From Sphingobacterium sp. SYP-B4668 (GTDB taxonomy: Bacteria > Bacteroidota > Bacteroidia > Sphingobacteriales > Sphingobacteriaceae): a stretch of 64,000 nucleotides of DNA. Shown here in pieces: positions 36,544-46,099 of the stretch. A program made the translations under genes and the position numbers. Below the pieces are notes generated by a model. The model was given only the letters and a program-made list of their open reading frames with translations. It searched no databases and was not told the origin of the DNA. The stretch is taken from NCBI RefSeq assembly GCF_027627455.1, contig NZ_CP115483.1:1674001-1738000 (forward strand). Direction: 5' to 3'. Within the stretch, counting starts at the first letter, position 1. Each line of letters begins with the position of its first letter.

Positions 36544-37689
36544 ATGATGTGTCATTCTCCCCTAAAAATAGTATTATTAGTTGGTTTGGTTTTTCACGCA
36601 ATGGCCGGTGTTGCCCAGCAAGATGTGCGTCGTGCGGAAATGGAGGTTCAGCATATCATCGACCGGTATCAAGCAGTGGGGTTATCAACAATTGTTGTCA
36701 AGTCGGGCAAGATAGTTCATAAACAACATTACGGATATCAAGATCTTAAGACCAATACTCGATTGAATGATTCTTCTCTATTTAGGATAGCGTCGATATC
36801 CAAATCATTTTCAGCTACATCGGTGATGCAGTTGGTAGAAGCCAAGAAACTGGATTTGGATGGGGATGTAAGCCAATTAATTGGTTTTGAAGTTCGTAAT
36901 CCTTCCTTTCCCGATATCCCGATTACAATCAAGATGCTATTGTCCCATACCTCAAGTATCAATGACAAGAATGGCTATTTTGATTTTGATGTCATCAATC
37001 CTTCTAAGAATCCTAAATGGAAGGAAAGTTACAATAGCTATGCACCTGGGAAAGGGTATCAATACTGTAATTTGAATTTTAATATGATAGGCGCTATTAT
37101 TGAACGTGTTTCGGGTGAACGATTCGATGGTTATGTAAATCGACATATCCTGACTCCTTTAGGGTTGTATGGGGGCTATTGCGTAGACTCACTGGATTAT
37201 AGCAAATTTGCGACTTTGTATGAATTTGATAAGGGCGAAATGATACCTCAACCAGCGGCCTACAATCCCAGAAGAAATGAAATCGCTAATTATCAGATGG
37301 GGTATTCTACCCCTATTTTTTCTCCAACTGGAGGAATGAAAATCTCTACCTTAGACCTAGCTCGTTACATGATGATGCACATGAACTATGGAATGAGCAA
37401 TAATAGTCGGATTATTTCGGAAGAGAATGCCAAGATTATGCAGACAAAAGTGAGTGATACCGAAAGCTATGGTTTGGCACTATGGCAAACTACTGATTTG
37501 GTTTCGGGTGTCAAATTGGTAGGACATACTGGTTCTGCCTATGGGCTCTATAGCGCTATGTTTTTTGATCCTGAACAAAAATGCGGCTTTGTTGTGATTA
37601 CAAATGGATGCAACCAGTCCGAGAACGAAGGGTATAACCTACTGTTAAAAGAAGTTGTCAATTCCTTATACCATTCCTTTATAGAATAG
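36544..37689 (+). CDS. Secreted serine hydrolase, class C beta-lactamase fold
   Basis: The 381-residue product has a signal peptide ending at GVAQQ near residue 26. The catalytic motifs of the beta-lactamase/DD-peptidase fold are present: S-x-x-K as SISK, Y-x-N as YCN and HTG in place of KTG. Many such proteins are D-aminopeptidases or esterases and not lactamases. Two ATGs stand in tandem (36544 and 36547); a near-match to the -7 box (AAACTTTG, 36535-36542) ends 4 nt before the second. An upstream in-frame GTG would put charged residues before the signal peptide and is not used here. Confidence 0.87.
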   Translation: MMCHSPLKIVLLVGLVFHAMAGVAQQDVRRAEMEVQHIIDRYQAVGLSTIVVKSGKIVHKQHYGYQDLKTNTRLNDSSLFRIASISKSFSATSVMQLVEAKKLDLDGDVSQLIGFEVRNPSFPDIPITIKMLLSHTSSINDKNGYFDFDVINPSKNPKWKESYNSYAPGKGYQYCNLNFNMIGAIIERVSGERFDGYVNRHILTPLGLYGGYCVDSLDYSKFATLYEFDKGEMIPQPAAYNPRRNEIANYQMGYSTPIFSPTGGMKISTLDLARYMMMHMNYGMSNNSRIISEENAKIMQTKVSDTESYGLALWQTTDLVSGVKLVGHTGSAYGLYSAMFFDPEQKCGFVVITNGCNQSENEGYNLLLKEVVNSLYHSFIE

Positions 37690-37828
37690 GTGGTCTTTGA
37701 ATCTTGGCCCAAAATTTGAATTTAATACTTATGTAATGATATGTTTACAGAAATTTATATATCTTACATCGTAAAATAGACAGGAATGAGTCGCTGATTT
37801 ATTGGGTAGTATTATAAATTTAAGTCTT

Positions 37829-38326
37829 ATGCACAAAATCTTGATTATCGCGTTGTTGTTTGTTGCCAAAAGCAGTTTTGCCCAAAAGTTGGACCTAGAT
37901 CAAATCCGCAAAGATTTTAATAAGGGAGTCAAGAGTGAGGAGCTGTGTGAAGGACACTTGGAGGCTTTGGAGAAATATGCCAAAACTCCCGAAGAAAAAG
38001 GATATCATGCTGCATATCATATGTTCATGGCTAGCCATACAGGTAATCCCTTTAAAAAGATGGGATATTTTAAGCACGGCAAAAAGCTATTAGAAGATGT
38101 TATCTCTAAAACTCCCCAAAATGTAGAATTGCGTTTTATCCGTTTGTGCATACAGTTTTATATTCCCAAATACCTAAATTATCACGATAAGATTGAGGAG
38201 GATAAGGCTTATGTGATGAATAACTTGTATAAAATGCAAGATGAAGAAGTTAAGGATTTGATTTTTAATTATTTAAAGGGTGCGAAAATGTATACCAGTG
38301 AAGAATTAGCGCTGCTAGGTAGATAG
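37829..38326 (+). CDS. Secreted protein of unknown function
   Basis: The 165-residue product starts at the ATG that opens MHKILIIALLFVAKSSFAQ, a clear signal peptide cleaved after Ala18 or so. The mature part is helical and rich in Lys and Glu (EELCEGHLEALEKY, then GYHAAYHMFMASHTGNPF and RFIRLCIQFYIPKYLNYHDK). I do not recognise a named domain. It follows the serine hydrolase gene by 139 bp in the same direction. Confidence 0.7.
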   Translation: MHKILIIALLFVAKSSFAQKLDLDQIRKDFNKGVKSEELCEGHLEALEKYAKTPEEKGYHAAYHMFMASHTGNPFKKMGYFKHGKKLLEDVISKTPQNVELRFIRLCIQFYIPKYLNYHDKIEEDKAYVMNNLYKMQDEEVKDLIFNYLKGAKMYTSEELALLGR

Positions 38327-38697
38327 TTCTCTTTTTACATTCCTTACCTAGTTTTGAATTCCTCTAAGAGCGGGTGGTCCTATGGTGCAGGATAGAGCAG
38401 GATGCTTCAATGTGCTAAAAAACCTTTATTTGTGATAGTATGGTATACATTCACCCATCCCTTTCATTATAAATAAGAGTGTATTTCTTCTTTCAGAAAT
38501 TGCCTCAGAATGGACACTTCTGTCGAAGTTGCGAATCCTACCCCTCCAAGTATAAGCCCCCAAGTACATGTGATGGATATTGAGCCTCTATTTAAGTTGT
38601 AACGATGGGAGAGGGGTGCGAGATACGGTACGTTGCTGGTTGGGTCTCGGATTGGCTGGCGACCTGTGTAAATAATAACCAATTTAAAATAAAAAGT
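38327..38697 (+). other. Intergenic region before the GH78 gene
   Basis: These 371 bp hold no convincing gene. A reverse-strand frame at 38467-38718 and the in-frame extension of the GH78 gene from 38605 lack signal peptide, homology or promoter support. I found no TAnnTTTG box, terminator or riboswitch fold that I could name; a weak CAGAA/TTCTG hairpin lies at 38506-38522. Confidence 0.5.
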
Positions 38698-41007
38698 ATG
38701 TATTGGAGAATGTTTCAAAAGAGATTTTGCTTGATGTTGATGTGCGTGGCCTTTACTGGTTTTTCATTAGTTTCCTTCGGTATGAATAAACGGGGACCAT
38801 ACGAATTTGAATCGCTGTATGTCGATCTAATTGCGTATACGGACAAACAGTGGGATGCTGGGTATTCATTGAACACCTCCAAGACACCCTTTGAGAATGG
38901 TAGTCAATATCCTGCTATTTTAAATAAGCAACCTGCATTCAGTTGGTCTATAAAATCAGGTAATCGTCCTTTTGGACAACATGCTTTTCGTATCCTAGTT
39001 GCCGACCGTCCCGATGTTTTTGCAAAGTCTAAGACTTATATATGGGATTCGGGCAAGGTGAAAAGCAATCGTTCTGCAGGAATTGTGATGAAAGATGCCT
39101 TTTTGCGCGCTGGACAAACATATTATTGGAAGGTAGTAGTCTGGGATGAGAAGGGAGTAAAGACCGAAAGTGATATAGCCGTTTTTTATACAGGAGATAT
39201 CCAAGAGGGCTATCAAACTTCCAGATATCCTTTACAACGTAGTGATCAACACCCACATAATATCGAGAAAGACGATGACGGAAGCTACTTTATGGACTTT
39301 GGCAAAGCGGCATTTTCACAACTTTCCTTTGATTTGACGAGTACGTCAGATAAGGACACGTTAACTGTACATCTTGGAGAGGCGTTAGACAAAAAAGGAC
39401 GGGTTAATCGATCTCCTGGTGGGACTATTCGTTATCAGGTCTATCGTTTACCTCTAAAAAAAGGAACACATACATATCAGGTCGAAATTAAATCGGACGC
39501 GCGTAATACAGGGCCTCAAGCAGTATTGATGCCAGCATATATTGGCGAAGTGCTGCCATTTAGATATGTGACTGTCGAGGGGTATAAAGGAGAGCTTAAG
39601 AAGGAGCAGGTGTTGCGTAGTATGGTCCATTATCATTTTGATGATGACGCTTCCTATTTCCACTCTTCCAACGATACCTTAAATCAGATTTGGGAGCTTT
39701 GCAAATACAGTCTTAAGGCAACTACGTTTGCCGGAGTATATGTTGATGGAGATAGAGAACGCATCCCTTATGAGGCGGATGCCTATATCAATCAGCTATG
39801 TCACTATGCTGCAGACCAAGAATATACTTTGGCCAGACATTCGCACGAATACTTGATGCATCATGCTACATGGCCCACGGAATGGATTTTGCAGTCGGTA
39901 TTGATGGCATATAATGATTATTTATATACGGGTGATCTTCGTTCTGCTGCTCATTATTACAATGATCTTAAGGCCAAGACTTTGACTATGTTAGAAGAGA
40001 GCAATGGTCTAATCAGCTCACGTAAGGGCAAGCAAAATCCAGAATTATTGAAGTCAATTTATTTTAATGGGAAGGAGCTTCGAGATATCGTGGATTGGCC
40101 GCATGGAGGAATATTGGGTTTGAGCGCCAAAGATATGGGAGAGAGCGATGGGTTTGTATTTACAGATTTTAATGCAGTAGTCAATGCCTACTACTACAAA
40201 GCATTGATCGATATGCACAAACTTGCTGAAGCATTGGGGAAGGTAGATGACAGTCAGTATTACAAAGCAAAGGCTACTAATGTTTATCGGGCGTTCCAAC
40301 AGCATTTTTTCAGAGAAGATGTTGGGAATTATCAAGACGGAATCGAGACTGATCATGCTTCATTACATAGCAACATGTTTGCTTTAGCTTTCGATTTGGT
40401 CCCGGACAAGTACAAGTCTACAGTGATGGACTATGTCAAGTCGCGTGGTCTAGCCTGTAGTGTATACGGTAGTCAGTTTTTAATGGATGCTATTTATCAA
40501 AGTCGTGATGCCGATTATGGTCTGTCTTTACTAACTTCCACAGCAGAGCGAAGTTGGTACAACATGATTCGGGAAGGTAGTACGATCACAATGGAGGCCT
40601 GGGGCAATAAGTTTAAACCAAATCAAGATTGGAATCACGTATGGGGCGCTGTGCCTGGAAATATCATTCCGCGCAAATTGATGGGAGTAGAGCCTACTCT
40701 TCCTGCTTGGGAGCACTTTCATGTTAGACCGCAAATTAGTAATTTGTCAGCGGCCAAGATCAAGGTCCCTACCATAAAGGGCCCTGTACTCGTAGATATC
40801 ACTCAAAATGCACAAAGCTTTAGTATGAGCGTGGAGGTTCCTGCCAATACTACAGCCGATATCTATATCCCGATTATGAGTAAAAAGAATCGAGTCACGG
40901 TTTTTGTAGATAATAAGGCGCAAGAATTACCTGTTTATGATTCTTGGGCGAAGTTAGAAGGAGTTCGGGCTGGACAATATCATTTAACGTTGAATAAGCT
41001 GCAATAA
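38698..41007 (+). CDS. GH78 alpha-L-rhamnosidase
   Basis: The 769-residue product has a signal peptide (hydrophobic MCVAFTGFSLVSFG). Residues 60-200 form the N-terminal Bacteroidota-type beta domain (PAFSWSIKSG, then YYWKVVVWDEKG), followed by the GH78 (alpha/alpha)6 barrel with YVDGDRERIPYEADA, the equivalent of the catalytic D-x-x-x-R-x-E region, and MIREGSTITMEAWG near 650, then a C-terminal beta-sandwich. It removes alpha-linked rhamnose from glycans outside the inner membrane. No SusC/SusD pair or regulator is adjacent, so it is not in an obvious polysaccharide utilisation locus. Confidence 0.88.
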   Translation: MYWRMFQKRFCLMLMCVAFTGFSLVSFGMNKRGPYEFESLYVDLIAYTDKQWDAGYSLNTSKTPFENGSQYPAILNKQPAFSWSIKSGNRPFGQHAFRILVADRPDVFAKSKTYIWDSGKVKSNRSAGIVMKDAFLRAGQTYYWKVVVWDEKGVKTESDIAVFYTGDIQEGYQTSRYPLQRSDQHPHNIEKDDDGSYFMDFGKAAFSQLSFDLTSTSDKDTLTVHLGEALDKKGRVNRSPGGTIRYQVYRLPLKKGTHTYQVEIKSDARNTGPQAVLMPAYIGEVLPFRYVTVEGYKGELKKEQVLRSMVHYHFDDDASYFHSSNDTLNQIWELCKYSLKATTFAGVYVDGDRERIPYEADAYINQLCHYAADQEYTLARHSHEYLMHHATWPTEWILQSVLMAYNDYLYTGDLRSAAHYYNDLKAKTLTMLEESNGLISSRKGKQNPELLKSIYFNGKELRDIVDWPHGGILGLSAKDMGESDGFVFTDFNAVVNAYYYKALIDMHKLAEALGKVDDSQYYKAKATNVYRAFQQHFFREDVGNYQDGIETDHASLHSNMFALAFDLVPDKYKSTVMDYVKSRGLACSVYGSQFLMDAIYQSRDADYGLSLLTSTAERSWYNMIREGSTITMEAWGNKFKPNQDWNHVWGAVPGNIIPRKLMGVEPTLPAWEHFHVRPQISNLSAAKIKVPTIKGPVLVDITQNAQSFSMSVEVPANTTADIYIPIMSKKNRVTVFVDNKAQELPVYDSWAKLEGVRAGQYHLTLNKLQ

Positions 41008-41262
41008 CTGGCGACAAATGACGGAAGGGATACAAATCATTTCTTAGCTTTGCAATTACAAAGAAGCTCGATCAGACTTGGCTACCCATCCAATCTGTTT
41101 GAATGGACGGTTATGTTAAATAATGTCAATGAATATAATGTTGGATTATTATTTGCTGTTCACAAATAGATTTTTTCGGTACATTCGAAATAGACAAGTC
41201 TGAGCAAAGAGTAGGCCTTGGCAAGTAATGTTAAAATTTTGGTCCCTAAAATATATATTCTG

Positions 41263-41940
41263 ATGAGAAAAATAATTATTATCTGTCTACTATCTGTCTT
41301 TGCTGTTAAACTATCGGCTCAAATGAGCCAAGTAGTTAGCCCGTTCACCACTGTAGAGGCGACGGACAAGATTAATGTGCAGCTCAAGTATTCTAAAGAT
41401 TTAAAGGTGACTATTGAGGGTGCCTTGGCCAAGGATGTGGAAGTTATTCAAAAGAATGGTATCCTACGATTAAAAATGAACACAAGGAATATTCTACAAG
41501 GCGACAAAGTAGATGTAATCGTGTATGGGCAGGATGTGAGCAGAATCATTTCAAAGAAAGGCGCTCGTATCGTGGCGGCTGAATCTGGGATTTTGAGCGA
41601 AGATTTGATTAAGCTAACTGCCGCTGATGGTGGGCTGATTGATTTACATAAATTGTCCGTACAAGAAATTAATGCAGATGTTAATAAGGGTGGAAATATC
41701 AGATTGGAGGGGAAGGTGACTTCTCAAGAGATTCAGTTGACATTCGGCGGTATTTACGATGCTAAGAATCTGACTTCGGAGCAGGCTAAGGCCACGGTCA
41801 ATGGCGGAGGGAGATGTGAGATTAAAGCGTTAAAGTCGGTTGATACGCAAGTAAGAGCTGGGGGAGTGATAGATGTGTATGGTAATCCGCCTCAAACGAA
41901 GGAAAAGAAATTAGCTGGCGGTATCGTTAATTACAAATAG
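41263..41940 (+). CDS. DUF2807 (GIN domain) secreted protein
   Basis: The 225-residue product has a signal peptide MRKIIIICLLSVFAVKLSAQ and a DUF2807 auto-transporter adhesin head GIN domain: a right-handed beta-helix with repeats such as FTTVEATDKINVQLKYSKD and GGGRCEIKALKSVDTQV. Such proteins lie in the periplasm or on the surface and their function is unknown. The start is set by the signal peptide; an upstream in-frame TTG adds 15 residues without support. A TAGCTTTG box at 41045-41052 is a possible but distant promoter. Confidence 0.85.
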   Translation: MRKIIIICLLSVFAVKLSAQMSQVVSPFTTVEATDKINVQLKYSKDLKVTIEGALAKDVEVIQKNGILRLKMNTRNILQGDKVDVIVYGQDVSRIISKKGARIVAAESGILSEDLIKLTAADGGLIDLHKLSVQEINADVNKGGNIRLEGKVTSQEIQLTFGGIYDAKNLTSEQAKATVNGGGRCEIKALKSVDTQVRAGGVIDVYGNPPQTKEKKLAGGIVNYK

Positions 41941-42110
41941 CGATTTGTACATACTGTTGCATCATCTATAGCTCGATGAGCAAGCGTGTAGCTTTATTTG
42001 CTTCGACCTGACCTTATTTTTGGAATTATATGGATTGTTCGTCATCTTTACAAGATGGATTCAGTGATGAGTAATCCTATTAAATGTTATACTTCAAATT
42101 GATGTAGACA

Positions 42111-43034
42111 GTGGTGAAAGCAGAGCCTTCAGATGATAAATTCAACTATAAAAGCTATTTAATAATCAGTGCAATAGGAGCTATCCTTCTGATAGGTCTT
42201 ACTGTGATGGTGATGAAGTTTTTTATGGAGCCTAAGGATTCTATAAAGGCTAAAGTCTTTAATCAAGATATGGCTTTGAACGAAGATTTAGTTTATATGG
42301 ACAATACCATAGGAGCCACAAAATGGCTTTGGAGTTTTGGCAATGGAGATACATCTGTGCGGCAAGATGGGAAGTACAGGTACCACCAGGCTGGTACCTA
42401 TGTGGTCAAGCTGATGGTCAATGACCATTTGAAAGAAGAATTTTTTGTGACGGTAAAGGATACCGTACCCAAAGAGGTAGATAGCACATTGCGTATTTCC
42501 GGACCTACGACAGGAGAAGTATTGGCTGAAGTAAAGCTTAGTGTAGATGGTCCAGGAGAAGTCTTCGAATGGTGGTTTGGCGAGACTGGTAAAGTTGATT
42601 TTATAGGGAAAATTGCACAGTATACTTATTCTAAACCCGGGCAATATCGTGTCAAGGTCCGATCGGATAAAACCCTTCGATTTACATATAGAACGATGTC
42701 AATCACAGGCATGGAGATTGATAGTCTCGATAGCTTGATTGTCGATAATCTTGCTCAAAAAGTTGCTATGGATGACCTAAAAGTGCAGTTGCAAGCCATC
42801 GCTGACGGTGGAGACTTCAATGTACGCTATCGATATATATTGAACAAATTTTTCTGTAAGAACGAACGTGCCGGCGTCACTATCAACATGGGAACCAATG
42901 TCAAACAACAGGATATCTATAGTTACTGTATTGGTTTGACTTTTGGAGGAGGATTGAAGATTGATAAGGTTGTCCTTTCTCGGGAGCCCAACACCAATTG
43001 CTATAACGCATTGATAGTAACTCAACACAAATGA
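42111..43034 (+). CDS. Membrane-anchored PKD-domain protein
   Basis: The 307-residue protein has a short cytosolic N-terminus, one transmembrane helix (about residues 16-38, LIISAIGAILLIGLTVMVMK), and two PKD-like beta domains outside (WLWSFGNGD near 72 with YHQAGTYVVKL, and WWFGETG near 150 with YSKPGQYRVKV). The last 100 residues are of unknown type. A TAG at 42105-42107 blocks extension and no ATG precedes the helix, so the start is GTG at 42111 or 42114. It may be part of an envelope complex but no partner genes are here. Confidence 0.75.
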   Translation: MVKAEPSDDKFNYKSYLIISAIGAILLIGLTVMVMKFFMEPKDSIKAKVFNQDMALNEDLVYMDNTIGATKWLWSFGNGDTSVRQDGKYRYHQAGTYVVKLMVNDHLKEEFFVTVKDTVPKEVDSTLRISGPTTGEVLAEVKLSVDGPGEVFEWWFGETGKVDFIGKIAQYTYSKPGQYRVKVRSDKTLRFTYRTMSITGMEIDSLDSLIVDNLAQKVAMDDLKVQLQAIADGGDFNVRYRYILNKFFCKNERAGVTINMGTNVKQQDIYSYCIGLTFGGGLKIDKVVLSREPNTNCYNALIVTQHK

Positions 43035-43058
43035 TCATGTGTCCGATAATATAATAGA

Positions 43059-43108
43059 TTACGACACGAAAAAGGGACAAAAACTATTGTCCCTTTTTCG
43101 TGTCGTAA
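43059..43108. terminator. Long bidirectional terminator
   Basis: A perfect 22-bp stem (43059-43080 with 43087-43108) encloses the 6-nt loop AAACTA. The stem contains AAAAAGGGAC/GTCCCTTTTT. It lies between the convergent PKD-protein and nitroreductase genes. Confidence 0.85.
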
Positions 43109-43116
43109 TATTCAAG

Positions 43117-43749
43117 TTAATTCAAGTTGATGACAAAGTCCTTTTTATCTTTTCTCACTTTTTTCATATTGACCAACCAATCGTTCTCCGTATCTCTATA
43201 GCCCAAAGCTAGTATCGTGACTGATTTTAAGCCATACGCTTCTAATCCTAATAGCTCGTCCAACTGTTGATTGTTAAAACCCTCCATGGGGGTCGCGTCC
43301 ACTTTTTGCTCAGCTGCCGCCGCTATTGCAAGTCCAAAACCTATATAAGCTTGACGTGCCGCATGCTCAAATTGTTGCTGTTGCTCTCTAGTAGAAAGCA
43401 TACCGAAAAGTTGGTTTTTGTAATCGTCAGCATATCCAGTCGGTAGTCCACGTTCTACTTCCTGTTGAGTAAATACTTCATCTACACGGTCTTTGGTATA
43501 CTGGTCATATGCCGCAAAAATCAACAAGTGCGACGAGTCTACTATCTGCGATTGGTTGAACGCTATAGGTTGTATTTTTTCTTTCAGTTCTGCATTACTG
43601 ATTTCAATGATTTTGTAAGGTTGAAGTCCGGATGACGTAGGAGCCAATCGTGCGGCTTCAAGGATATAATTAATTTTTTCTTGGGAGACCTGTTCGCCAT
43701 TCATTTTTTTAGTGGCATATCTCCAGTTCAGATTTTCTATTAAGCTCAT
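43117..43749 (-). CDS. NAD(P)H-dependent nitroreductase (NfsB/YdgI type)
   Basis: The 210-residue protein has the nitroreductase N-terminus (RYATKKMNGE), the FMN-binding segment ARLAPTSSGLQPYKIIEI near 34-51, and the C-terminal FMN contact VTILALGYRD near 177-186. It is a dimeric FMN flavoprotein that reduces nitroaromatics or quinones. It begins 6 bp after the stop of a TetR-type gene and is probably under its control. Confidence 0.92.
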   Translation of the reverse strand: MSLIENLNWRYATKKMNGEQVSQEKINYILEAARLAPTSSGLQPYKIIEISNAELKEKIQPIAFNQSQIVDSSHLLIFAAYDQYTKDRVDEVFTQQEVERGLPTGYADDYKNQLFGMLSTREQQQQFEHAARQAYIGFGLAIAAAAEQKVDATPMEGFNNQQLDELLGLEAYGLKSVTILALGYRDTENDWLVNMKKVRKDKKDFVINLN

Positions 43750-43755
43750 TTTATT

Positions 43756-44355
43756 TTAATTTATTAATGATTTGATATAACCATCTATTGCATCTTTCAT
43801 TATGTCAGATGGTTGGATGGATTTTTGATTGTTTGATAATAATTCTAAAGCAACAAGTCCATGCATGATGGACCAAAAGGTCTTGAGTTTTAAGTGTATG
43901 TCTATATCCGTTCGACCGCTCTGAGTTACAGCCTCTGCAATGACGCTGTAAATTACATCTGAGGTTTGTCTTTTTTCAGATACAGTTTGGATAGCCTCAC
44001 ATGTAGGGATACCAAGTCCAAACATAATCTCGTAGTGCTTTTGGTGTGTAAAAGCAAATGCCCAGTAAGCTTTCGCGATACGATTGATTTTGTCTGCAGC
44101 TGCATGGTCAGTCTGAATAGCATTCGATAGTTGTGTGGCTAATAATTCAAAGCCTTCCTTTGTGAAGTATTCGATAATATCGTCCTTGCTAGTAAAATGT
44201 TTGTAAATCACTGGTACACTGTATCCGATGGCATCGGCTATTTTGCGGATGGACAAGGCCGACCATCCTTCCTCCTCAATAATGATTCGGGATTGTTCGA
44301 TGATTAAATTTTTCAACTGCTCTTGCTCTTGCTGCCTTTGTATCGCTTTTTCCAT
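43756..44355 (-). CDS. TetR-family regulator of the nitroreductase operon
   Basis: The 199-residue protein has a TetR helix-turn-helix at about residues 17-65 (WSALSIRKIADAIGYSVPVIYKHF) and the WHG-type TetR C-terminal domain (MHGLVALELL). The ATG at 44355 is the start: a longer frame from 44409 would begin at the -33 TTG. A perfect palindrome and a -7 box lie just upstream, which supports autorepression. The nitroreductase gene follows 6 bp later. Confidence 0.9.
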   Translation of the reverse strand: MEKAIQRQQEQEQLKNLIIEQSRIIIEEEGWSALSIRKIADAIGYSVPVIYKHFTSKDDIIEYFTKEGFELLATQLSNAIQTDHAAADKINRIAKAYWAFAFTHQKHYEIMFGLGIPTCEAIQTVSEKRQTSDVIYSVIAEAVTQSGRTDIDIHLKLKTFWSIMHGLVALELLSNNQKSIQPSDIMKDAIDGYIKSLIN

Positions 44356-44368
44356 GTTCAGACATTTA

Positions 44369-44413
44369 GTTAACACTGTTAACAAAGGTAGGTAGGGTTT
44401 TAATTCCAACCAA
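44369..44413 (-). promoter_or_regulatory. Promoter and operator of the TetR-nitroreductase operon
   Basis: On the reverse strand the TTG (44413-44411) and TACCTTTG (44390-44383) are 20 bp apart. GTTAACA-C-TGTTAAC (44369-44383, plus strand) is a perfect 7-1-7 palindrome that overlaps the last base of the -7 box and covers the expected transcription start. Confidence 0.7.
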
Positions 44414-44479
44414 TACCTTCTGGATTTTTATACTTTTATATGACATTCGCGTCTGCACTTAATATTGTATTTTTAGACT

Positions 44480-45286
44480 ATGGATATTGGAACCAAAAAA
44501 CATGTTTCGCTCGTTCTCGGCAGTGGCGGAGCTCGCGGAATTTCAGAAATAGGAGTTATTTATGCGTTAGAATCCAAGGGATTTGTCATTGATGAAGTGG
44601 TTGGCTGTTCGATAGGCTCATTGGTTGGTGGGATATATGCACAGGGAAAATTAGATCAATTTCGAGATTGGCTGAAGAGTTTGAGTAAGCGCGAGATTTT
44701 TAGATTAATGGACTTTACTTATTCTGGCGCTGGTGTGATGAAAGGTGTCCGGATATTTGAAGTCTTAAAACAAATCGTCCCCGATATGGCAATAGAAGAT
44801 TTGCCGATTCGATACACCGCCGTTGCCACTGATCTCAAGAAAGAGGAAGACGTGGTTTTTCGAACAGGGAGTATGTATGACGCTATCCGCGCCTCTATCG
44901 CTATTCCTGCAGTATTTACTGCCGTGAGTGTCGATGAACAATTTTTGGTAGATGGCGGAGTGCTCAACCCTTTGCCCATCAATCATGTTCAACACAAAAA
45001 TAACATTGTTGTGGCCGTCAATTTAGATGGACATCCAGATCCCGAGTTGGTCGTCCAAAAAAATAATGCAGTGCCAAAACTAAACTCTATAGGCGTCCTC
45101 ACCCATGCCTATTATGCAATGCGGAGAAAATTAGCATCTCAAAGTCTGGCACTTTATCAACCAGATTATATCGTTACTATTCCGCACAACATATCGGGAC
45201 TATGGGATTATGACAGGTCTGAATACTTGATTGAAAAGGGTATAGAATTGACGGAAAAAGCTCTACTCGACGTGCAGGTTTTTTAA
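44480..45286 (+). CDS. Patatin-like phospholipase
   Basis: The 268-residue protein has the oxyanion-hole motif GSGGARG at residues 14-20, the nucleophile elbow GCSIG near 42-46, and the catalytic aspartate in VDGGVLNP. It lacks a signal peptide and transmembrane segment, so it is probably a cytosolic lipid acyl hydrolase of the RssA/YjjU type. Its 3' end overlaps the convergent alpha/beta hydrolase gene by 24 bp. Confidence 0.93.
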   Translation: MDIGTKKHVSLVLGSGGARGISEIGVIYALESKGFVIDEVVGCSIGSLVGGIYAQGKLDQFRDWLKSLSKREIFRLMDFTYSGAGVMKGVRIFEVLKQIVPDMAIEDLPIRYTAVATDLKKEEDVVFRTGSMYDAIRASIAIPAVFTAVSVDEQFLVDGGVLNPLPINHVQHKNNIVVAVNLDGHPDPELVVQKNNAVPKLNSIGVLTHAYYAMRRKLASQSLALYQPDYIVTIPHNISGLWDYDRSEYLIEKGIELTEKALLDVQVF

Positions 45287-46099
45287 AAAAGTATTCATCA
45301 CACTATTGAATTTTTCGGGTGCCTCCAAGTTAGGTAGATGTCCACAGTCTTCAAACTCCATATATTCGGAGCCTGTGATTGCCTGGTGAAGTTCTTCCAT
45401 ATAGGCCTTGGGCGTTACGTTGTCTTCTGCTCCCCGAATGACTATCACTGGCACCTTGATGTTAGATAAAGATGCGGTGGTATCCGTACGACTAGCCAAG
45501 GCGAGTTGGGTAGCGCATATACTATTTATACTGTTTCTTCTTATACTGCTTTTAATCAATTCGACTACATCGTTGCGGAGCTGTATCGTATTAGGATGCA
45601 AGATATTCTCTACAAAACCAATTGCAAATGGTCTCCGTCCATGTTGCAGTATAGCTTGTATCGAGTCAAATCGTTTTTGTTTGCCCTTATTGTCATCGGC
45701 CTTGGCATGGGTGTCGCTAAGGATTAGACCGTTGATGTTTTCGGATATCAGTTCGGCTGTTCGTAGTGCTATGTAGCCACCCATAGAGACTCCGCATAAG
45801 ACCACTTTACCTAATTCCATTTTTTTGATAAAGGCTACTAAGTCCTTAGCAAAGACATCGATGCTGAAAAATCCATGGCTTGATGTCGTATTTCCATGTC
45901 CTCTGACATCAATAGCAATCCCTGTTACATCATCGGCAAGACTTTCCAATTGTGGTCTCCATGTATTTTTATTAAAAGGGAAGCCATGTATGAATATAAT
46001 GGTCTTGACGGGACTAGGAGTGAGTGCAGGTTTGAAATAATAGGATATACTGATATCTCCTATCCTGATTTTGCTGCTTTTGAAGTTACGGTCTGTCAT
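45263..46099 (-). CDS. Alpha/beta hydrolase
   Basis: The 278-residue protein has the oxyanion segment IHGFPFNKNTW, the nucleophile elbow GVSMGG near 107-112, the acid in RGAEDNVTP and the histidine in DCGHLPNLEAPE. The pattern is that of the 3-oxoadipate enol-lactonase/haloperoxidase branch, but the substrate is open. Its 3' end overlaps the patatin gene by 24 bp. Confidence 0.9.
   Translation of the reverse strand: MTDRNFKSSKIRIGDISISYYFKPALTPSPVKTIIFIHGFPFNKNTWRPQLESLADDVTGIAIDVRGHGNTTSSHGFFSIDVFAKDLVAFIKKMELGKVVLCGVSMGGYIALRTAELISENINGLILSDTHAKADDNKGKQKRFDSIQAILQHGRRPFAIGFVENILHPNTIQLRNDVVELIKSSIRRNSINSICATQLALASRTDTTASLSNIKVPVIVIRGAEDNVTPKAYMEELHQAITGSEYMEFEDCGHLPNLEAPEKFNSVMNTFLKNLHVE

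Noticed and set aside
38467..38718. Reverse-strand 83-codon frame upstream of the GH78 gene
   Set aside because: It overlaps the signal-peptide end of GH78 and has no recognisable domain or promoter.
44356..44409. Longer N-terminus for the TetR regulator
   Set aside because: The extra codons contain the operator and the promoter boxes, so the start at 44355 is more likely.
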